A stretch of 64,000 nt of DNA from Agarivorans sp. Toyoura001 (GCF_005405585.1 NZ_BJEQ01000002.1:62001-126000); one strand, 5' to 3'. Counted from the first letter of the stretch, positions 55,900-64,000 are shown. Numbers and translations: made by a program. The notes: generated by a model not told the origin, from the sequence alone.

Positions 55900-57089
55900 T
55901 GAGAGCGACTAACTCTGCGCTTGCAACAGCGCTAAGCCTAGCCTTATTAAGCACAAACAGCGCAGCTATGGAGCTGCGCGGCAATGTGGCTGTGCAATAT
56001 CGTGGCTTTTTCGAGCAAGGTGCTTTTCCGGGCCAAGACCAGCAACACCAAGGCTCGATAAGTGCCGAGCCCGAGCTTTACTGGGAGTGGAACGATGGCA
56101 TCGACAGCATCACCTTTACGCCCTTTGCACGGGCCGATTCCATGGACTCTGAGCGCACTCACGCCGACATTCGCGAGCTTAAATGGCTACACCTAGCCGA
56201 CGAATACGAGCTCGAAATTGGCATCGCCAAAGTGTTTTGGGGCGTAACCGAAACCCAACACTTGGTAGATGTGATAAACCAAACCGACTTTATCGAATCG
56301 CCCGATGGTGACGAAAAGCTTGGCCAACCCATGCTGCACTTTAATACCTATCAAGACTCCGGCATTTGGGATGTATTCATTTTACCGGGCTTTAGAGAGC
56401 GAACCTTTGCCGGCGTAGATGGCCGCTTTCGCCCGCCATTACCGGTAGACCAAGATAACGCTCAGTATGAATCGGGCGCTAAAGACAAACATGTTGATCT
56501 AGCCCTGCGCTGGGCGCAAACCTTTGGCGACTGGGACGTAGGCACCGCCTACTTTCGTGGCACCAACCGCGACCCACTGCTTATTGCTAGCGCCGACGGC
56601 ACTAAACTTACCCCTTACTATGAGCAAATGGACCAACTTGGCGTAGATCTACAAGCCACCATTGGCGATTGGTTATGGAAGTTTGAAGGCTTATATCGCA
56701 ATACCAGCAGTAACAGTTACACCGCAGCCGTAGGTGGTTACGAATATACCCTAGTAGGTTTATTCGACAGCATTGCCGATTTAGGGCTACTTACCGAATA
56801 CAACTGGAATAGTGACGGCAAAGAGGCCACCTCAACCTTTCAAAACGATCTCTACCTAGGCGCTCGCTTAGTATTAAACGACGCACAAAGTACCGAGTTT
56901 TTGTTAGGTGGCGCGATAGACCTCGACTACAACACCAACGTAGTCACCCTAGAAGCCAGCCGCCGCTTTGGCGAAAACTGGAAAGGCGAGCTAGATCTTT
57001 GGTACATCGACGCTGATGACCTTGAAGACCCAACCTACGCCTTTAGCAAAGACAGCTTTGTACAAGTAAACATGGCCTACTTTTTCTAA
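55899..57089 (+). CDS. DUF1302-like outer-membrane beta-barrel protein
   Basis: A 396-residue exported protein with a signal peptide (ending NSAAM, residue about 24) followed by long amphipathic strands and a C-terminal aromatic residue (QVNMAYFF). ELKWLHLADEYELEIGIAKVFWGVTE is typical of DUF1302-like barrel proteins that accompany RND exporters. It is the third gene of the TetR-controlled operon, its ATG overlapping the TAA of the previous gene (TAATG). It presumably forms the outer-membrane part of the export route. Confidence 0.82.
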   Translation: MRATNSALATALSLALLSTNSAAMELRGNVAVQYRGFFEQGAFPGQDQQHQGSISAEPELYWEWNDGIDSITFTPFARADSMDSERTHADIRELKWLHLADEYELEIGIAKVFWGVTETQHLVDVINQTDFIESPDGDEKLGQPMLHFNTYQDSGIWDVFILPGFRERTFAGVDGRFRPPLPVDQDNAQYESGAKDKHVDLALRWAQTFGDWDVGTAYFRGTNRDPLLIASADGTKLTPYYEQMDQLGVDLQATIGDWLWKFEGLYRNTSSNSYTAAVGGYEYTLVGLFDSIADLGLLTEYNWNSDGKEATSTFQNDLYLGARLVLNDAQSTEFLLGGAIDLDYNTNVVTLEASRRFGENWKGELDLWYIDADDLEDPTYAFSKDSFVQVNMAYFF

Positions 57090-57112
57090 AAGCTAAACAA
57101 GAAAGGGATTGC

Positions 57113-57140
57113 AAAAAGCCCTCATTGTTGAGGGCTTTTT
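57113..57140 (+). terminator. Terminator of the RND exporter operon
   Basis: AAAAAGCCCTCA, 4 nt, TGAGGGCTTTTT: a perfect 12-bp stem 23 bp after the barrel gene. Confidence 0.92.
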
Positions 57141-57178
57141 GTTCGTGTTAGCAAACAAGTTAGTCGAAAAGTAGCGCA

Positions 57179-57257
57179 GCCTTAAGCGGACAAAAATTGT
57201 TGGCTAGAATTTGTGAGGAACGAATAAAAGCCAACGTTTTTCGTTCCGCTTAAAGGC
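57179..57257. repeat. Long imperfect palindrome, attC-like, at the end of the PHP-ATPase module
   Basis: Arms of about 27 and 29 nt (57179-57205 and 57229-57257) pair almost throughout: GCCTTAAGCGGAC with GTTCCGCTTAAAGGC (one extra A and a T bulge), AAAAATT with GTTTTTCG, and GTTGGCT with AGCCAAC. The loop is 23 nt. The element ends 1 bp before the stop codon of the 101-residue gene. The single-base bulges and placement resemble integron attC sites, but the terminal GTTRRRY boxes are not intact. Confidence 0.45.
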
Positions 57258-57258
57258 C

Positions 57259-57564
57259 TTAATAGCTTTCTTGTGCAACAACCTCTACAAATCCGTACTG
57301 TTCCATCTCTTGATGAACATCTAGCAGTTCACCATTTAATTGCTCAAGATATTCTTTTGCCACATGATAAAACAGATCTTTGTCAGTATCTTTTAAACTG
57401 ATTGAAAACACTCCTTTTTTCAATCGTTCGATTAAACAGTTAAATGCAGATTTGACAGCATTAGGATCATCACTTGATATAGGGATAGATATTTTAGGTT
57501 CTTCTAGAATATCAATGGAGTACTCATCTTCATTCTTAACCAGTTCTGCTTCAATTATTTCCAT
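57259..57564 (-). CDS. Small acidic protein encoded behind the PHP-ATPase
   Basis: A 101-residue protein without recognised domain: an acidic N-terminal strand region (MEIIEAELVKNEDEYSIDIL), a PISSDDPNAVKSAFNCLIER helix and an acidic, Glu-rich C-terminus. It starts inside the PHP-ATPase gene (14-nt overlap) behind GAGGGA, so the two are translated together. Its constant pairing with the ATPase suggests a regulatory or partner role. The frame is open further to 57606. Confidence 0.65.
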   Translation of the reverse strand: MEIIEAELVKNEDEYSIDILEEPKISIPISSDDPNAVKSAFNCLIERLKKGVFSISLKDTDKDLFYHVAKEYLEQLNGELLDVHQEMEQYGFVEVVAQESY

Positions 57565-59695
57565 AAATCTTCCCTCTTTCACCAAATGCATCCTGCCCAC
57601 CTTCAAGAGTTTTCATGCTAATTTTTTTCCAATCTAAAGTTTTTTCGGTATTTTCTAAACATATCAAACTATTTGAAAATGGATTTCCAGTATACGTAGC
57701 GTATCCATCTTTATCATGACATCTATAGATAGAGTTGTAAGGCAATGTCCTGACTGCGACGTTAGCATCATGAGTCGATATAAAAACCATTTTCCCTTGT
57801 ATTGCCTTGTCATTTATTAATGGGATGATGACATCATTAATATACTCATTACCAAGACTTCTCTCAGGTTCATCTAGTAGATAGATTTCTTTATCCTCTG
57901 CTAATTCACTATGTAAATTAAGCATCGAACATTCACCATTTGAAGGCGAGTAATCTTCGCCCGATAAGGTGAACCGCCTCCAAAATAGTAACAAATCAGA
58001 AAGACTTGATATTTTATCAATATCTACAATTGCATTTAACTCAGTAACCGAGTCAAATAAATCATCTGATGTAGCTTTATCATTTATGGAACGCATAACT
58101 CGAACAAATTCTTTTTGGTCTTGTTTTCGCATGCTTCTCATTGATAAGTATTTAGACTCATGTATGTTACCATTCTGAAACTGAAAGCTAGTTGCACATT
58201 TTAGCAGGCCTTTGTCAGGGCCAAGAACACCAACGTTTTCTACCTTGTCCTGAATGCTTTTATTGATATTTTCAATAATTTTTTCCGCATCCCGACCGAT
58301 GTTCAATCTATTAGTAGCAAATGTTTTAAAACCTGTATCACTTGGCTTACTTCTTTCCCCTGTTTTACGTGTAACTTCGTTTCGAAAACATTGCGATGCG
58401 CTATCAGTTAGTTTTGCACTCTTCCATTCAGAAAATAGCTCCCAAGAGCCGCTTTTTAATTTTGATGAAAGTGAATTCAAATTAGATATTAGGCTTTTGC
58501 GCTCTTCATCTGTCGTCACTTCATCTACTGGAGAATTAGTTTTTAAAAAGCTCACCATATCTTGCACTTGACTATGTGCTTTTATGTACTCATTAAACTT
58601 GCTGTCGGAATTTTCTGAAAGAAGCTTGGGAAGATCTTTAATCTTCATTTTTTTCGCGTTTTTGTTTTTGTTTTCTGAATTAAAAAATTCACGGTATTTA
58701 TAAAGGCTTGTAATGTCTGACTCTTTAGCTTTTCTAATGCGGATAATTTCATCGAGACAGGTATCTATAACTTGTAAATTTACAGATTCCTCAATGTTCT
58801 TTCCTTTAATATCGAATCTGTCAGCTAACTTGTCCGGTGCAGATTCGAATACAGAAGCCTTTATTCCACGATTAGAATATTGTTTAGCGATAGCTTCAAG
58901 AATTTTGGTTTTGCCAGTTCCTTTAGGGCCAAAGATAATATTAATATCATTAAAGGCTCGAATTTTAACCTTTGTTTCATCTTCGAAAGGTTGAAGCGTT
59001 AAAACCTCAGAATGCTTACGTTCTATAGCTGTATCTATAGCCGGTACATCTTTTTCGAGGAGCAAGCAAAAATGTTCAAAACTATCTACCGATAATCTCA
59101 ATTCAGGTAGTTTGACTACTTCTTCAGTGTACTTATCCCAATCTTGAATATCAGAGCCATAAATAGATGTGTGCCCGTGGGATATAAATATTCCTGCTGA
59201 TATACTATTTGTAGCTTCTTTAATCACTCGTTTAGTGTTTACCCCCAAGGATAAGAGTTTCTCAATACTTTCTTCACTCATGTCTGGCTTTTTGCCCAAA
59301 TAATGCGCCACATATAATGGCTCAAGATTTTCAAAAAACTCTACTGTTTGCTCAAGAGAAATCGTAAATTCATCCGCGGACTTCCCTTTTGTAAGGTCAT
59401 TTATTATTCCTGAAAATTCAACTTTCTTTTTAGGTGAAACAATCACAATAAGGTGGGATCTTTTCTCTTCATCAACAACGTCTAACTCGATACCGGGCCA
59501 AATTTGAACAGCACCATCAAGACCTTCTTCCATTTGATTGAACTGTTCTAAATCAAAAACATTGTGATTCGTGATAGCTATGATCTTCACATCTGTTGAT
59601 TGAACGATCTTAGAAAACTTTTCAGCGGATACCTCTCTAGTTGGTGCATCTCCCTGTTTAGTTTTTCTAGTATGAACGTGTATATCTATCTTCAC
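57551..59695 (-). CDS. PHP phosphoesterase-SMC/ABC-type ATPase fusion (candidate defence protein)
   Basis: A 714-residue protein. The N-terminal PHP domain (about 1-210) has His6 and His8 in DIHVHTRK, TNHN with His44 (Asn replaces the usual Asp before it), Glu70, His81 in RSHLIVIV and the later pair in ISHGHTS. It is fused to an SMC/RecF-like ATPase: Walker A GPKGTGKT at 256-263, a long insert (about 330-560), an ABC signature region near 583-590 (SNGECSML), Walker B with Asp608-Glu609 in YLLDEPERS and the H-loop His642 in STHDAN. Such PHP-ATPases occur in mobile defence loci; I recognise the TrlF-like layout but cannot fix the family. The DNA is AT-rich. Confidence 0.85.
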   Translation of the reverse strand: MKIDIHVHTRKTKQGDAPTREVSAEKFSKIVQSTDVKIIAITNHNVFDLEQFNQMEEGLDGAVQIWPGIELDVVDEEKRSHLIVIVSPKKKVEFSGIINDLTKGKSADEFTISLEQTVEFFENLEPLYVAHYLGKKPDMSEESIEKLLSLGVNTKRVIKEATNSISAGIFISHGHTSIYGSDIQDWDKYTEEVVKLPELRLSVDSFEHFCLLLEKDVPAIDTAIERKHSEVLTLQPFEDETKVKIRAFNDINIIFGPKGTGKTKILEAIAKQYSNRGIKASVFESAPDKLADRFDIKGKNIEESVNLQVIDTCLDEIIRIRKAKESDITSLYKYREFFNSENKNKNAKKMKIKDLPKLLSENSDSKFNEYIKAHSQVQDMVSFLKTNSPVDEVTTDEERKSLISNLNSLSSKLKSGSWELFSEWKSAKLTDSASQCFRNEVTRKTGERSKPSDTGFKTFATNRLNIGRDAEKIIENINKSIQDKVENVGVLGPDKGLLKCATSFQFQNGNIHESKYLSMRSMRKQDQKEFVRVMRSINDKATSDDLFDSVTELNAIVDIDKISSLSDLLLFWRRFTLSGEDYSPSNGECSMLNLHSELAEDKEIYLLDEPERSLGNEYINDVIIPLINDKAIQGKMVFISTHDANVAVRTLPYNSIYRCHDKDGYATYTGNPFSNSLICLENTEKTLDWKKISMKTLEGGQDAFGERGKIYGNN

Positions 59696-60010
59696 GAAAT
59701 TCCTTACTATGATTGAAAGCTAACAACTTATTAAAAGGAAAACTTCCTTGTTCAAACAAGGAACCTTTCCTCTTTCACGTATTTATAATACAAAGGCTAT
59801 CACCTTTCTTAAGTTACATCAGTTGCCTAGCTCCGAAATTAACAAAAATATCAACATGAAAGAATATAATCCTTTGGGGAAAGAGGGAATCACCTTGCTT
59901 TTTTTGGCTTTAGCTAACTGCTCTTTCTACCGTAGTACTCGCGCCAAATGTAGATGTAAGGCTTAAACTCAGCAGCGCTAAACACTACTGAACTTAAGCC
60001 ATACTCATCA
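59696..60010. other. Intergenic region before the PHP-ATPase module
   Basis: Contains the palindrome at 59744-59763 and otherwise AT-rich sequence. A 72-codon rightward frame (59748-59966) starts within the palindrome and has no ribosome-binding site or recognisable product, so I do not call it. The region is the promoter side of the leftward PHP-ATPase gene. Confidence 0.45.
59744..59763. promoter_or_regulatory. Palindrome upstream of the PHP-ATPase gene
   Basis: TTCCTTGTT, 2 nt, AACAAGGAA, with outer AAAGG and CCTTT that extend pairing. It sits 49-68 bp before the PHP-ATPase ATG, where an operator or a leader hairpin would be expected. Confidence 0.5.
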
Positions 60011-60706
60011 CTAAAAATACATACTGGCTTGCAACCACGTTACGGTATCTTTTTTAGACACTTTACTGTCTGCGGTATGCTCTACTTTAAACCCTACCGA
60101 TACGTTGTCTAACACCATGTAACCGCCACCCACTTCAATTTGCGGAACATAGTCTTTAGCACGAGTAATGTACGTAGCTTTAGGGTTTGCATATAACCAG
60201 TGGCCGTCGTCAAACGCATACATTGCATACAAACCTGCTTGTACCAAGGTAGAGTCTTTAAACTTTTCTTTACCGTCGTCGGTTTGCATTTCTACTTTGC
60301 TGCTCATATAACCACCGTACAGCATAGGAAATAGCGAAATGTTGTTAGTAACATCAAACTTGTACATTCCCCCTGCCATGGCGGTAGTGGTGTTTCTGTC
60401 ACCCATTACATCTACCGAGTACCCTAAACCGTCGTTCACTTTGAAGTAACGAAGACGGTAGTCATAATCGATTTTACCTTCAGCATCTTTTTTGTCGCCC
60501 GCTCCAAGGTCAGCAAAAATCATGTTGCCAGCCCCCCAACCAAAGGTGCTGTTTAACTGGGTACGGTCGCTAGAGCGAGACACACCTACCGAACTAAACG
60601 TGGCTGTTGGGTCTCCGTAGTTAACATCGCCATTGGCTACGTTGTCTTCGGCCATAGCCACCGTTGAAAGGCTTACAATGCTTAGGGCTAACAGTGTTTT
60701 TTTCAT
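60011..60706 (-). CDS. Outer-membrane beta-barrel protein
   Basis: A 231-residue protein with signal peptide (MKKTLLALSIVSLSTVAMA) and a barrel-like pattern of amphipathic strands ending in an aromatic residue (WLQASMYF). The fold resembles the smaller outer-membrane porin-like proteins, and the start resembles that of the barrel at 12.1-12.8 kb. AGGA precedes the ATG 60706 by eight bases; the open frame goes on to 60742. It is divergent from the LysR gene at 60938. Confidence 0.8.
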   Translation of the reverse strand: MKKTLLALSIVSLSTVAMAEDNVANGDVNYGDPTATFSSVGVSRSSDRTQLNSTFGWGAGNMIFADLGAGDKKDAEGKIDYDYRLRYFKVNDGLGYSVDVMGDRNTTTAMAGGMYKFDVTNNISLFPMLYGGYMSSKVEMQTDDGKEKFKDSTLVQAGLYAMYAFDDGHWLYANPKATYITRAKDYVPQIEVGGGYMVLDNVSVGFKVEHTADSKVSKKDTVTWLQASMYF

Positions 60707-60937
60707 AATATGTCCTGTAGATGTCTTTAAGTTGATGGACACACTTTAAACAGCCTTTAGAAAAACCTTAAACTCGCAGCTTAAAGCCTAGCTAATAGGT
60801 GAATAGCTAAACAGCCTCTTATTAGACGCTTAAATACCTAGAAATAACTCAAGCTTACTTTGCAGCTAACACTTGAATTGGTGAGAAATGTTGTTAGGCT
60901 GCAGCTAGTTTGTATCTAATTTGGAGACAATGAGATT

Positions 60938-61819
60938 ATGCGTGTTGAAGACTTGTCGTTATTTATCAAAGTGGTTGAATCAGGTAGTTTTAGCGCCGCT
61001 GCTCACTCATTAGACTTGCCTCGCGCCAACGTAAGCCGACGCATCAACGAATTAGAACAAGGCCTTAATACCCGCTTATTTGTTCGGACTACGCGTAAGT
61101 TAAATTTAACCAACCAAGGCCAGCAATACTACGAAAGTGTGCAAGATATAATGCGCCGCTTAATCGACGCAAACAGCGCCTTGCAAAGCCATACGTCTAC
61201 ACCTACAGGTCAGGTTAAAGTAGGGGTAAACGTGGGGAGCGATTATTATCTTATCGACATTACAAAGTCGTTTAAAAAACGCTACCCCGATATTGATATT
61301 GAAGTACGTTACTCTAACGAAAGTTACCAAGGGTTATTTGAACACGGCCTTGATATGGCGATGTACATTGGAGATTTAACCGACTCAAGTTTTGTGGCAA
61401 GAAAGCTTGGTGGTTTTACTAAAATAGTGGTGGCTAGCCCTGCTTACTTAAAAGCCCACAATACCCCCAAAACACCGCAAGACTTATTACAGCACAGTTG
61501 TATTGTGTATCGCCGTCACGATCAAAAATTGGAAAACCGCTGGCAATTTTCTAACCAAGACATAGAAGTAAACCATCATCACATTAGTAATAACTATACC
61601 CATATTGCTCAAGCGGTAGAAGCCGATTTAGGAGTTGCCTTACTGCCCTATATTTTGGCTTACCCGATGCTCGAAAATGGTAGCGTATGTCACTTAATGC
61701 CAGAGTACTTATCACCCGCCGAAGACGCTTGGATGGTTTATCCAAGCCGTAATGGTTTAACGCATGCTGCGCGTTTACTTCTAGAGCATATTATTTCGCG
61801 GATCCCAACCTACATCTAA
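60938..61819 (+). CDS. LysR-type transcriptional regulator of the efflux operon
   Basis: A 293-residue LysR regulator: the DNA-binding domain (about 1-62) shows MRVEDLSLFIKVVESGSFSA and LDLPRANVSRRINELEQGL, and the ligand domain follows (about 88-290). The PRANVSRRI recognition helix is that of the AaeR/YhaJ-like subgroup. The RND efflux genes start 101 bp downstream, so this is probably their regulator; it is also divergent from the barrel gene at 60.0-60.7 kb. Confidence 0.92.
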   Translation: MRVEDLSLFIKVVESGSFSAAAHSLDLPRANVSRRINELEQGLNTRLFVRTTRKLNLTNQGQQYYESVQDIMRRLIDANSALQSHTSTPTGQVKVGVNVGSDYYLIDITKSFKKRYPDIDIEVRYSNESYQGLFEHGLDMAMYIGDLTDSSFVARKLGGFTKIVVASPAYLKAHNTPKTPQDLLQHSCIVYRRHDQKLENRWQFSNQDIEVNHHHISNNYTHIAQAVEADLGVALLPYILAYPMLENGSVCHLMPEYLSPAEDAWMVYPSRNGLTHAARLLLEHIISRIPTYI

Positions 61820-61820
61820 T

Positions 61821-61839
61821 TGTCACGAAATTCGTGACA
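61821..61839. promoter_or_regulatory. Palindromic operator between the LysR gene and the RND operon
   Basis: TGTCACGAA, A, TTCGTGACA: a perfect 19-bp palindrome 82 bp before the adaptor ATG and directly after the LysR stop. The lack of a T run argues against a terminator, so an operator is more likely; which protein binds it is unknown. Confidence 0.6.
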
Positions 61840-61920
61840 CACATGTTCTCTATTGCTAGCAGATAGCCACAATTAAAGTGTTTACTATGCACGCTCTAAA
61901 TTTATCTTTCGGGGCAAGCT

Positions 61921-63003
61921 ATGAAACACTCCTATATCGCTATAGCGTTAAGCGCAACATTACTTAGCGCTTGTAGTAACGAACAACCAGCAGAAACCAT
62001 TCACACCAAGTTGCGTCCGGTTAAAGTTATTAACCTTAGCGCAGCTACCCTGCTGGAAAATCAACACTACAGTGGAGTGTTAAGCTCTAGCACCAGTTCA
62101 AAACTGGCCTTTCGTGTGCCGGGCACAATAGAAGAAGTGCTGGTTTCTAGCGGCGAATCGGTAACTAAAGGCCAGCTACTCGCCCGCCTAGACCCACATG
62201 ACTATCAAGTAAGCTTACTGGAGCTACAGGCAAAACTCGCCGAAGCGACTGCCGCGCAAACCTTGGCACACAATGAGTACCAGCGTGTAGAACGAGCCAC
62301 CAGAGACAACGCCATTGCTCCGGTAAACTTAAACCGAGCTTTAAGCGGTAAGCAACGTGCCGACGCCATGGTAGAAGTGGTAAATCAAAATATTCAACGC
62401 GCTAAAGATGCCCTGCGTTATACCGAGCTTCGCGCCCCGTTTGATGGTGTAATTGCTCAACGTTTTGTAGAAAACTTTGAACAAGCGGTACCGGCGCTAC
62501 GTGTATTTACCTTACATAAACCTGAGCAGTTAGAAGCGGTTATTGATGTACCAGAGAATCAAATTGCCAACTTTAAACTTGGTCAGAATGCCCAAATCAC
62601 TTGGCATAACCAAGATCAAAGCTTGCCAGCTGAGTTAACAGAAATTGCCACGGTGCCAGATTTAGTCAAGCAAACCTACACCGTAACCTTCACACTTAAT
62701 CAAGCCACTAAAGACATCTACCCAGGTAAGTCTATTCAGTTGGCGCTGGCTCAAGATGCCTCTCAGCAAACTCGCTTCTGCCTGCCTCATTCAGCTTTAT
62801 TGCTAGATGGTTCTAGAGCCAAAATTTACCGTGTCGAGCAGCAGCAAGTTAAAAGTGTTGCCATCGACATTGTTAACCAAACTCAACAGCAAGTGTGTGT
62901 ATCGGGCGACTTACGCCAACAAGACAAAATTATTGTGGCTGGAAGCCATTACCTTAAAGAAGGACAACAGGTAGGTGAATTGCTAGAAGTGAAGGGAGGT
63001 TAA
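61921..63003 (+). CDS. RND efflux periplasmic adaptor (membrane fusion protein)
   Basis: A 360-residue periplasmic adaptor with a lipoprotein signal (SATLLSACSN; Cys at about residue 18). Order of parts: beta-barrel edge (YSGVLSSSTSSKLAFRVPG), lipoyl half (IEEVLVSSGESVTKGQLLARLD), a helical hairpin (about 95-155), lipoyl half (LRAPFDGVIAQRFVE), beta-barrel domain and membrane-proximal end. It bridges the inner-membrane pump encoded next to an outer-membrane channel. It ends 1 bp before the pump gene starts. Confidence 0.93.
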   Translation: MKHSYIAIALSATLLSACSNEQPAETIHTKLRPVKVINLSAATLLENQHYSGVLSSSTSSKLAFRVPGTIEEVLVSSGESVTKGQLLARLDPHDYQVSLLELQAKLAEATAAQTLAHNEYQRVERATRDNAIAPVNLNRALSGKQRADAMVEVVNQNIQRAKDALRYTELRAPFDGVIAQRFVENFEQAVPALRVFTLHKPEQLEAVIDVPENQIANFKLGQNAQITWHNQDQSLPAELTEIATVPDLVKQTYTVTFTLNQATKDIYPGKSIQLALAQDASQQTRFCLPHSALLLDGSRAKIYRVEQQQVKSVAIDIVNQTQQQVCVSGDLRQQDKIIVAGSHYLKEGQQVGELLEVKGG

Positions 63004-63004
63004 T

Positions 63005-64000
63005 ATGAACTTAGCTGAATTTGCTATTAGGCAGCGCACCTTTGTGTGCTTTTTTACCGTGCTATGCATAATCGCCGGTATTGGTTCATACATTGGTTTA
63101 GGCAAACTAGAAGACCCGTCGTTCACCGTAAAAAGTGCGGTTGTGGTAACGCTATACCCTGGTGCCTCGGCGCAAGAGGTAGAGCAACAAGTTACCGACA
63201 AAATTGAAACCCGTTTACAAGAAATGGGCGCAGTGTGGAAGCTTCGCAGCTTATCTCGCCCTGGTAGCTCGATGATTTTTGTTGATCTAAAAGAAAACAC
63301 CGCATCAGAAGAGCTGCCCCAGCAATGGGACTTACTGCGCCGTAAAGTAAACGACGTAAAATTAGATCTCCCTGCCACTGCGCAAATTAGCATAGTGCAA
63401 GACGAGTTCTCAGAAGTGTACGGTATGTTGTTTGCGGTATATGGCGAAGGGGTAGAACCCGCCGAACTCAAACAACAAGCGAAAGAACTACAACGCCGAC
63501 TAAAAGCTGTCGACGGCATTAAAAAAGTTGAGCTACACGGTCTGCCACAACAAATCGTTACTATCGACTTACCTAATGAACGTTTAGCTGAAAACAACCT
63601 TTCTAGCCTACAGGTGTTTAACCAGCTTACTACCCAAAATATGGTGCTTGATTCAGGCAGTTTTAAAGTGGGTGAAGAACGCATTCGAGTGAGCCAAAAC
63701 GGTACATTCAGCAATGTTAATGACATTAAAAACTTACTGATTAAATCTGGTGTTGCCAATGTAGGTAGCGGCTTAATCCGCTTGGGCGACATCGCCGACA
63801 TTTACTTGGACTACCAAACACCCGCGCTATCGCAAAGCCGCTTTAACGGACAACCAGCGGTTACCATTGCAGTAAGCCCAGTGGACGGTATTAACGTAGT
63901 GGCCTTAGGCGATACCTTAAAACAAGTATTAAGTGACTACACCAGTGATCTGCCCGTTGGCAGCGAAATAGGCACGATTGCTTTTCAGCCTGATGAAGTA
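63005..64000 (+). CDS. RND efflux permease (AcrB/HAE-type), 5' part
   Basis: The first 332 codons of an RND pump, truncated by the window end. It starts with a transmembrane helix (RQRTFVCFFTVLCIIAGIGS), then LEDPSFTVKSAVVVTLYPGAS, the usual EDP motif, and the porter subdomains, including the LDSGSFKVGEERIRV and FNGQPAVTIAVSP segments. It should be a proton-driven exporter working with the adaptor just upstream. ATG 63005 is directly coupled to the previous stop. Confidence 0.93.
   Translation, partial: MNLAEFAIRQRTFVCFFTVLCIIAGIGSYIGLGKLEDPSFTVKSAVVVTLYPGASAQEVEQQVTDKIETRLQEMGAVWKLRSLSRPGSSMIFVDLKENTASEELPQQWDLLRRKVNDVKLDLPATAQISIVQDEFSEVYGMLFAVYGEGVEPAELKQQAKELQRRLKAVDGIKKVELHGLPQQIVTIDLPNERLAENNLSSLQVFNQLTTQNMVLDSGSFKVGEERIRVSQNGTFSNVNDIKNLLIKSGVANVGSGLIRLGDIADIYLDYQTPALSQSRFNGQPAVTIAVSPVDGINVVALGDTLKQVLSDYTSDLPVGSEIGTIAFQPDEV

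Noticed and set aside
57179-57257. A MITE or transposon end
   Set aside because: No transposase, no target-site duplication and no second copy of the arms visible in the window; attC-like or 3'-stem interpretations fit better.
59748-59966. 72-codon rightward frame next to the PHP-ATPase gene
   Set aside because: Starts inside a palindrome, no ribosome-binding site, composition like noncoding DNA.

Overview
The window looks like chromosome of a marine, polysaccharide-degrading gammaproteobacterium of the Alteromonadales type (Agarivorans-like would fit; this is inference from gene content, not a search). No rRNA, tRNA, CRISPR array or insertion sequence was found.

Layout. 0-5.3 kb: an ECF sigma factor and its ChrR-type zinc/cupin anti-sigma, next to a leftward operon (NTF2-like, SDR, FAD oxidase, DUF1365, start of a further gene). 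Both transcription units carry matching ECF promoter motifs with identical 16-nt spacing. 5.6-15.3 kb: housekeeping and accessory genes (DUF2798, DUF3861, betaine-type binding protein, CheV, TrhO, SPOUT methyltransferase, VF530, EamA exporter, porin-like barrel plus LysR, HAD). 15.4-20.8 kb: a 1,798-residue BvgS-like hybrid kinase. 21.6-40.9 kb: a hemicellulose/pectin region with two tandemly duplicated secreted GH8 enzymes resembling reducing-end exo-oligoxylanases, a GH11 xylanase with a ricin-type module, a secreted AGE-family protein, an SMP-30 lactonase and a GH53 galactanase lipoprotein. Near-identical LacI-type palindromes precede the GH8 and GH11 genes, and weaker versions precede the SMP-30 and GH53 genes, so these probably form one regulon whose repressor lies outside the window. 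Interleaved are a pirin, an RsgA paralogue behind an attenuator-like leader, and a MetP/MetS sodium symporter pair. 42.9-44.3 kb: an M15 peptidase with an adjacent lipoprotein. 44.3-50 kb: a CitA/CitB-type two-component system divergent from a TctCBA tricarboxylate transporter. 50-57 kb: SstT, then a TetR gene and an RND/MMPL exporter operon sharing paired operators. 57.2-59.7 kb: an AT-rich two-gene module with a PHP-ATPase, bounded on one side by a long attC-like palindrome. 60-64 kb: a beta-barrel, a LysR regulator and an RND efflux system cut by the window end.

The items most worth a second look are the four-segment attenuator with a 13-codon leader peptide before the RsgA paralogue (28.64-28.80 kb), the PHP-ATPase two-gene module with its flanking palindromes (57.18-59.76 kb), the shared LacI-type operator set, and the folded 5' leader of the GH11 xylanase (31.92-32.17 kb).
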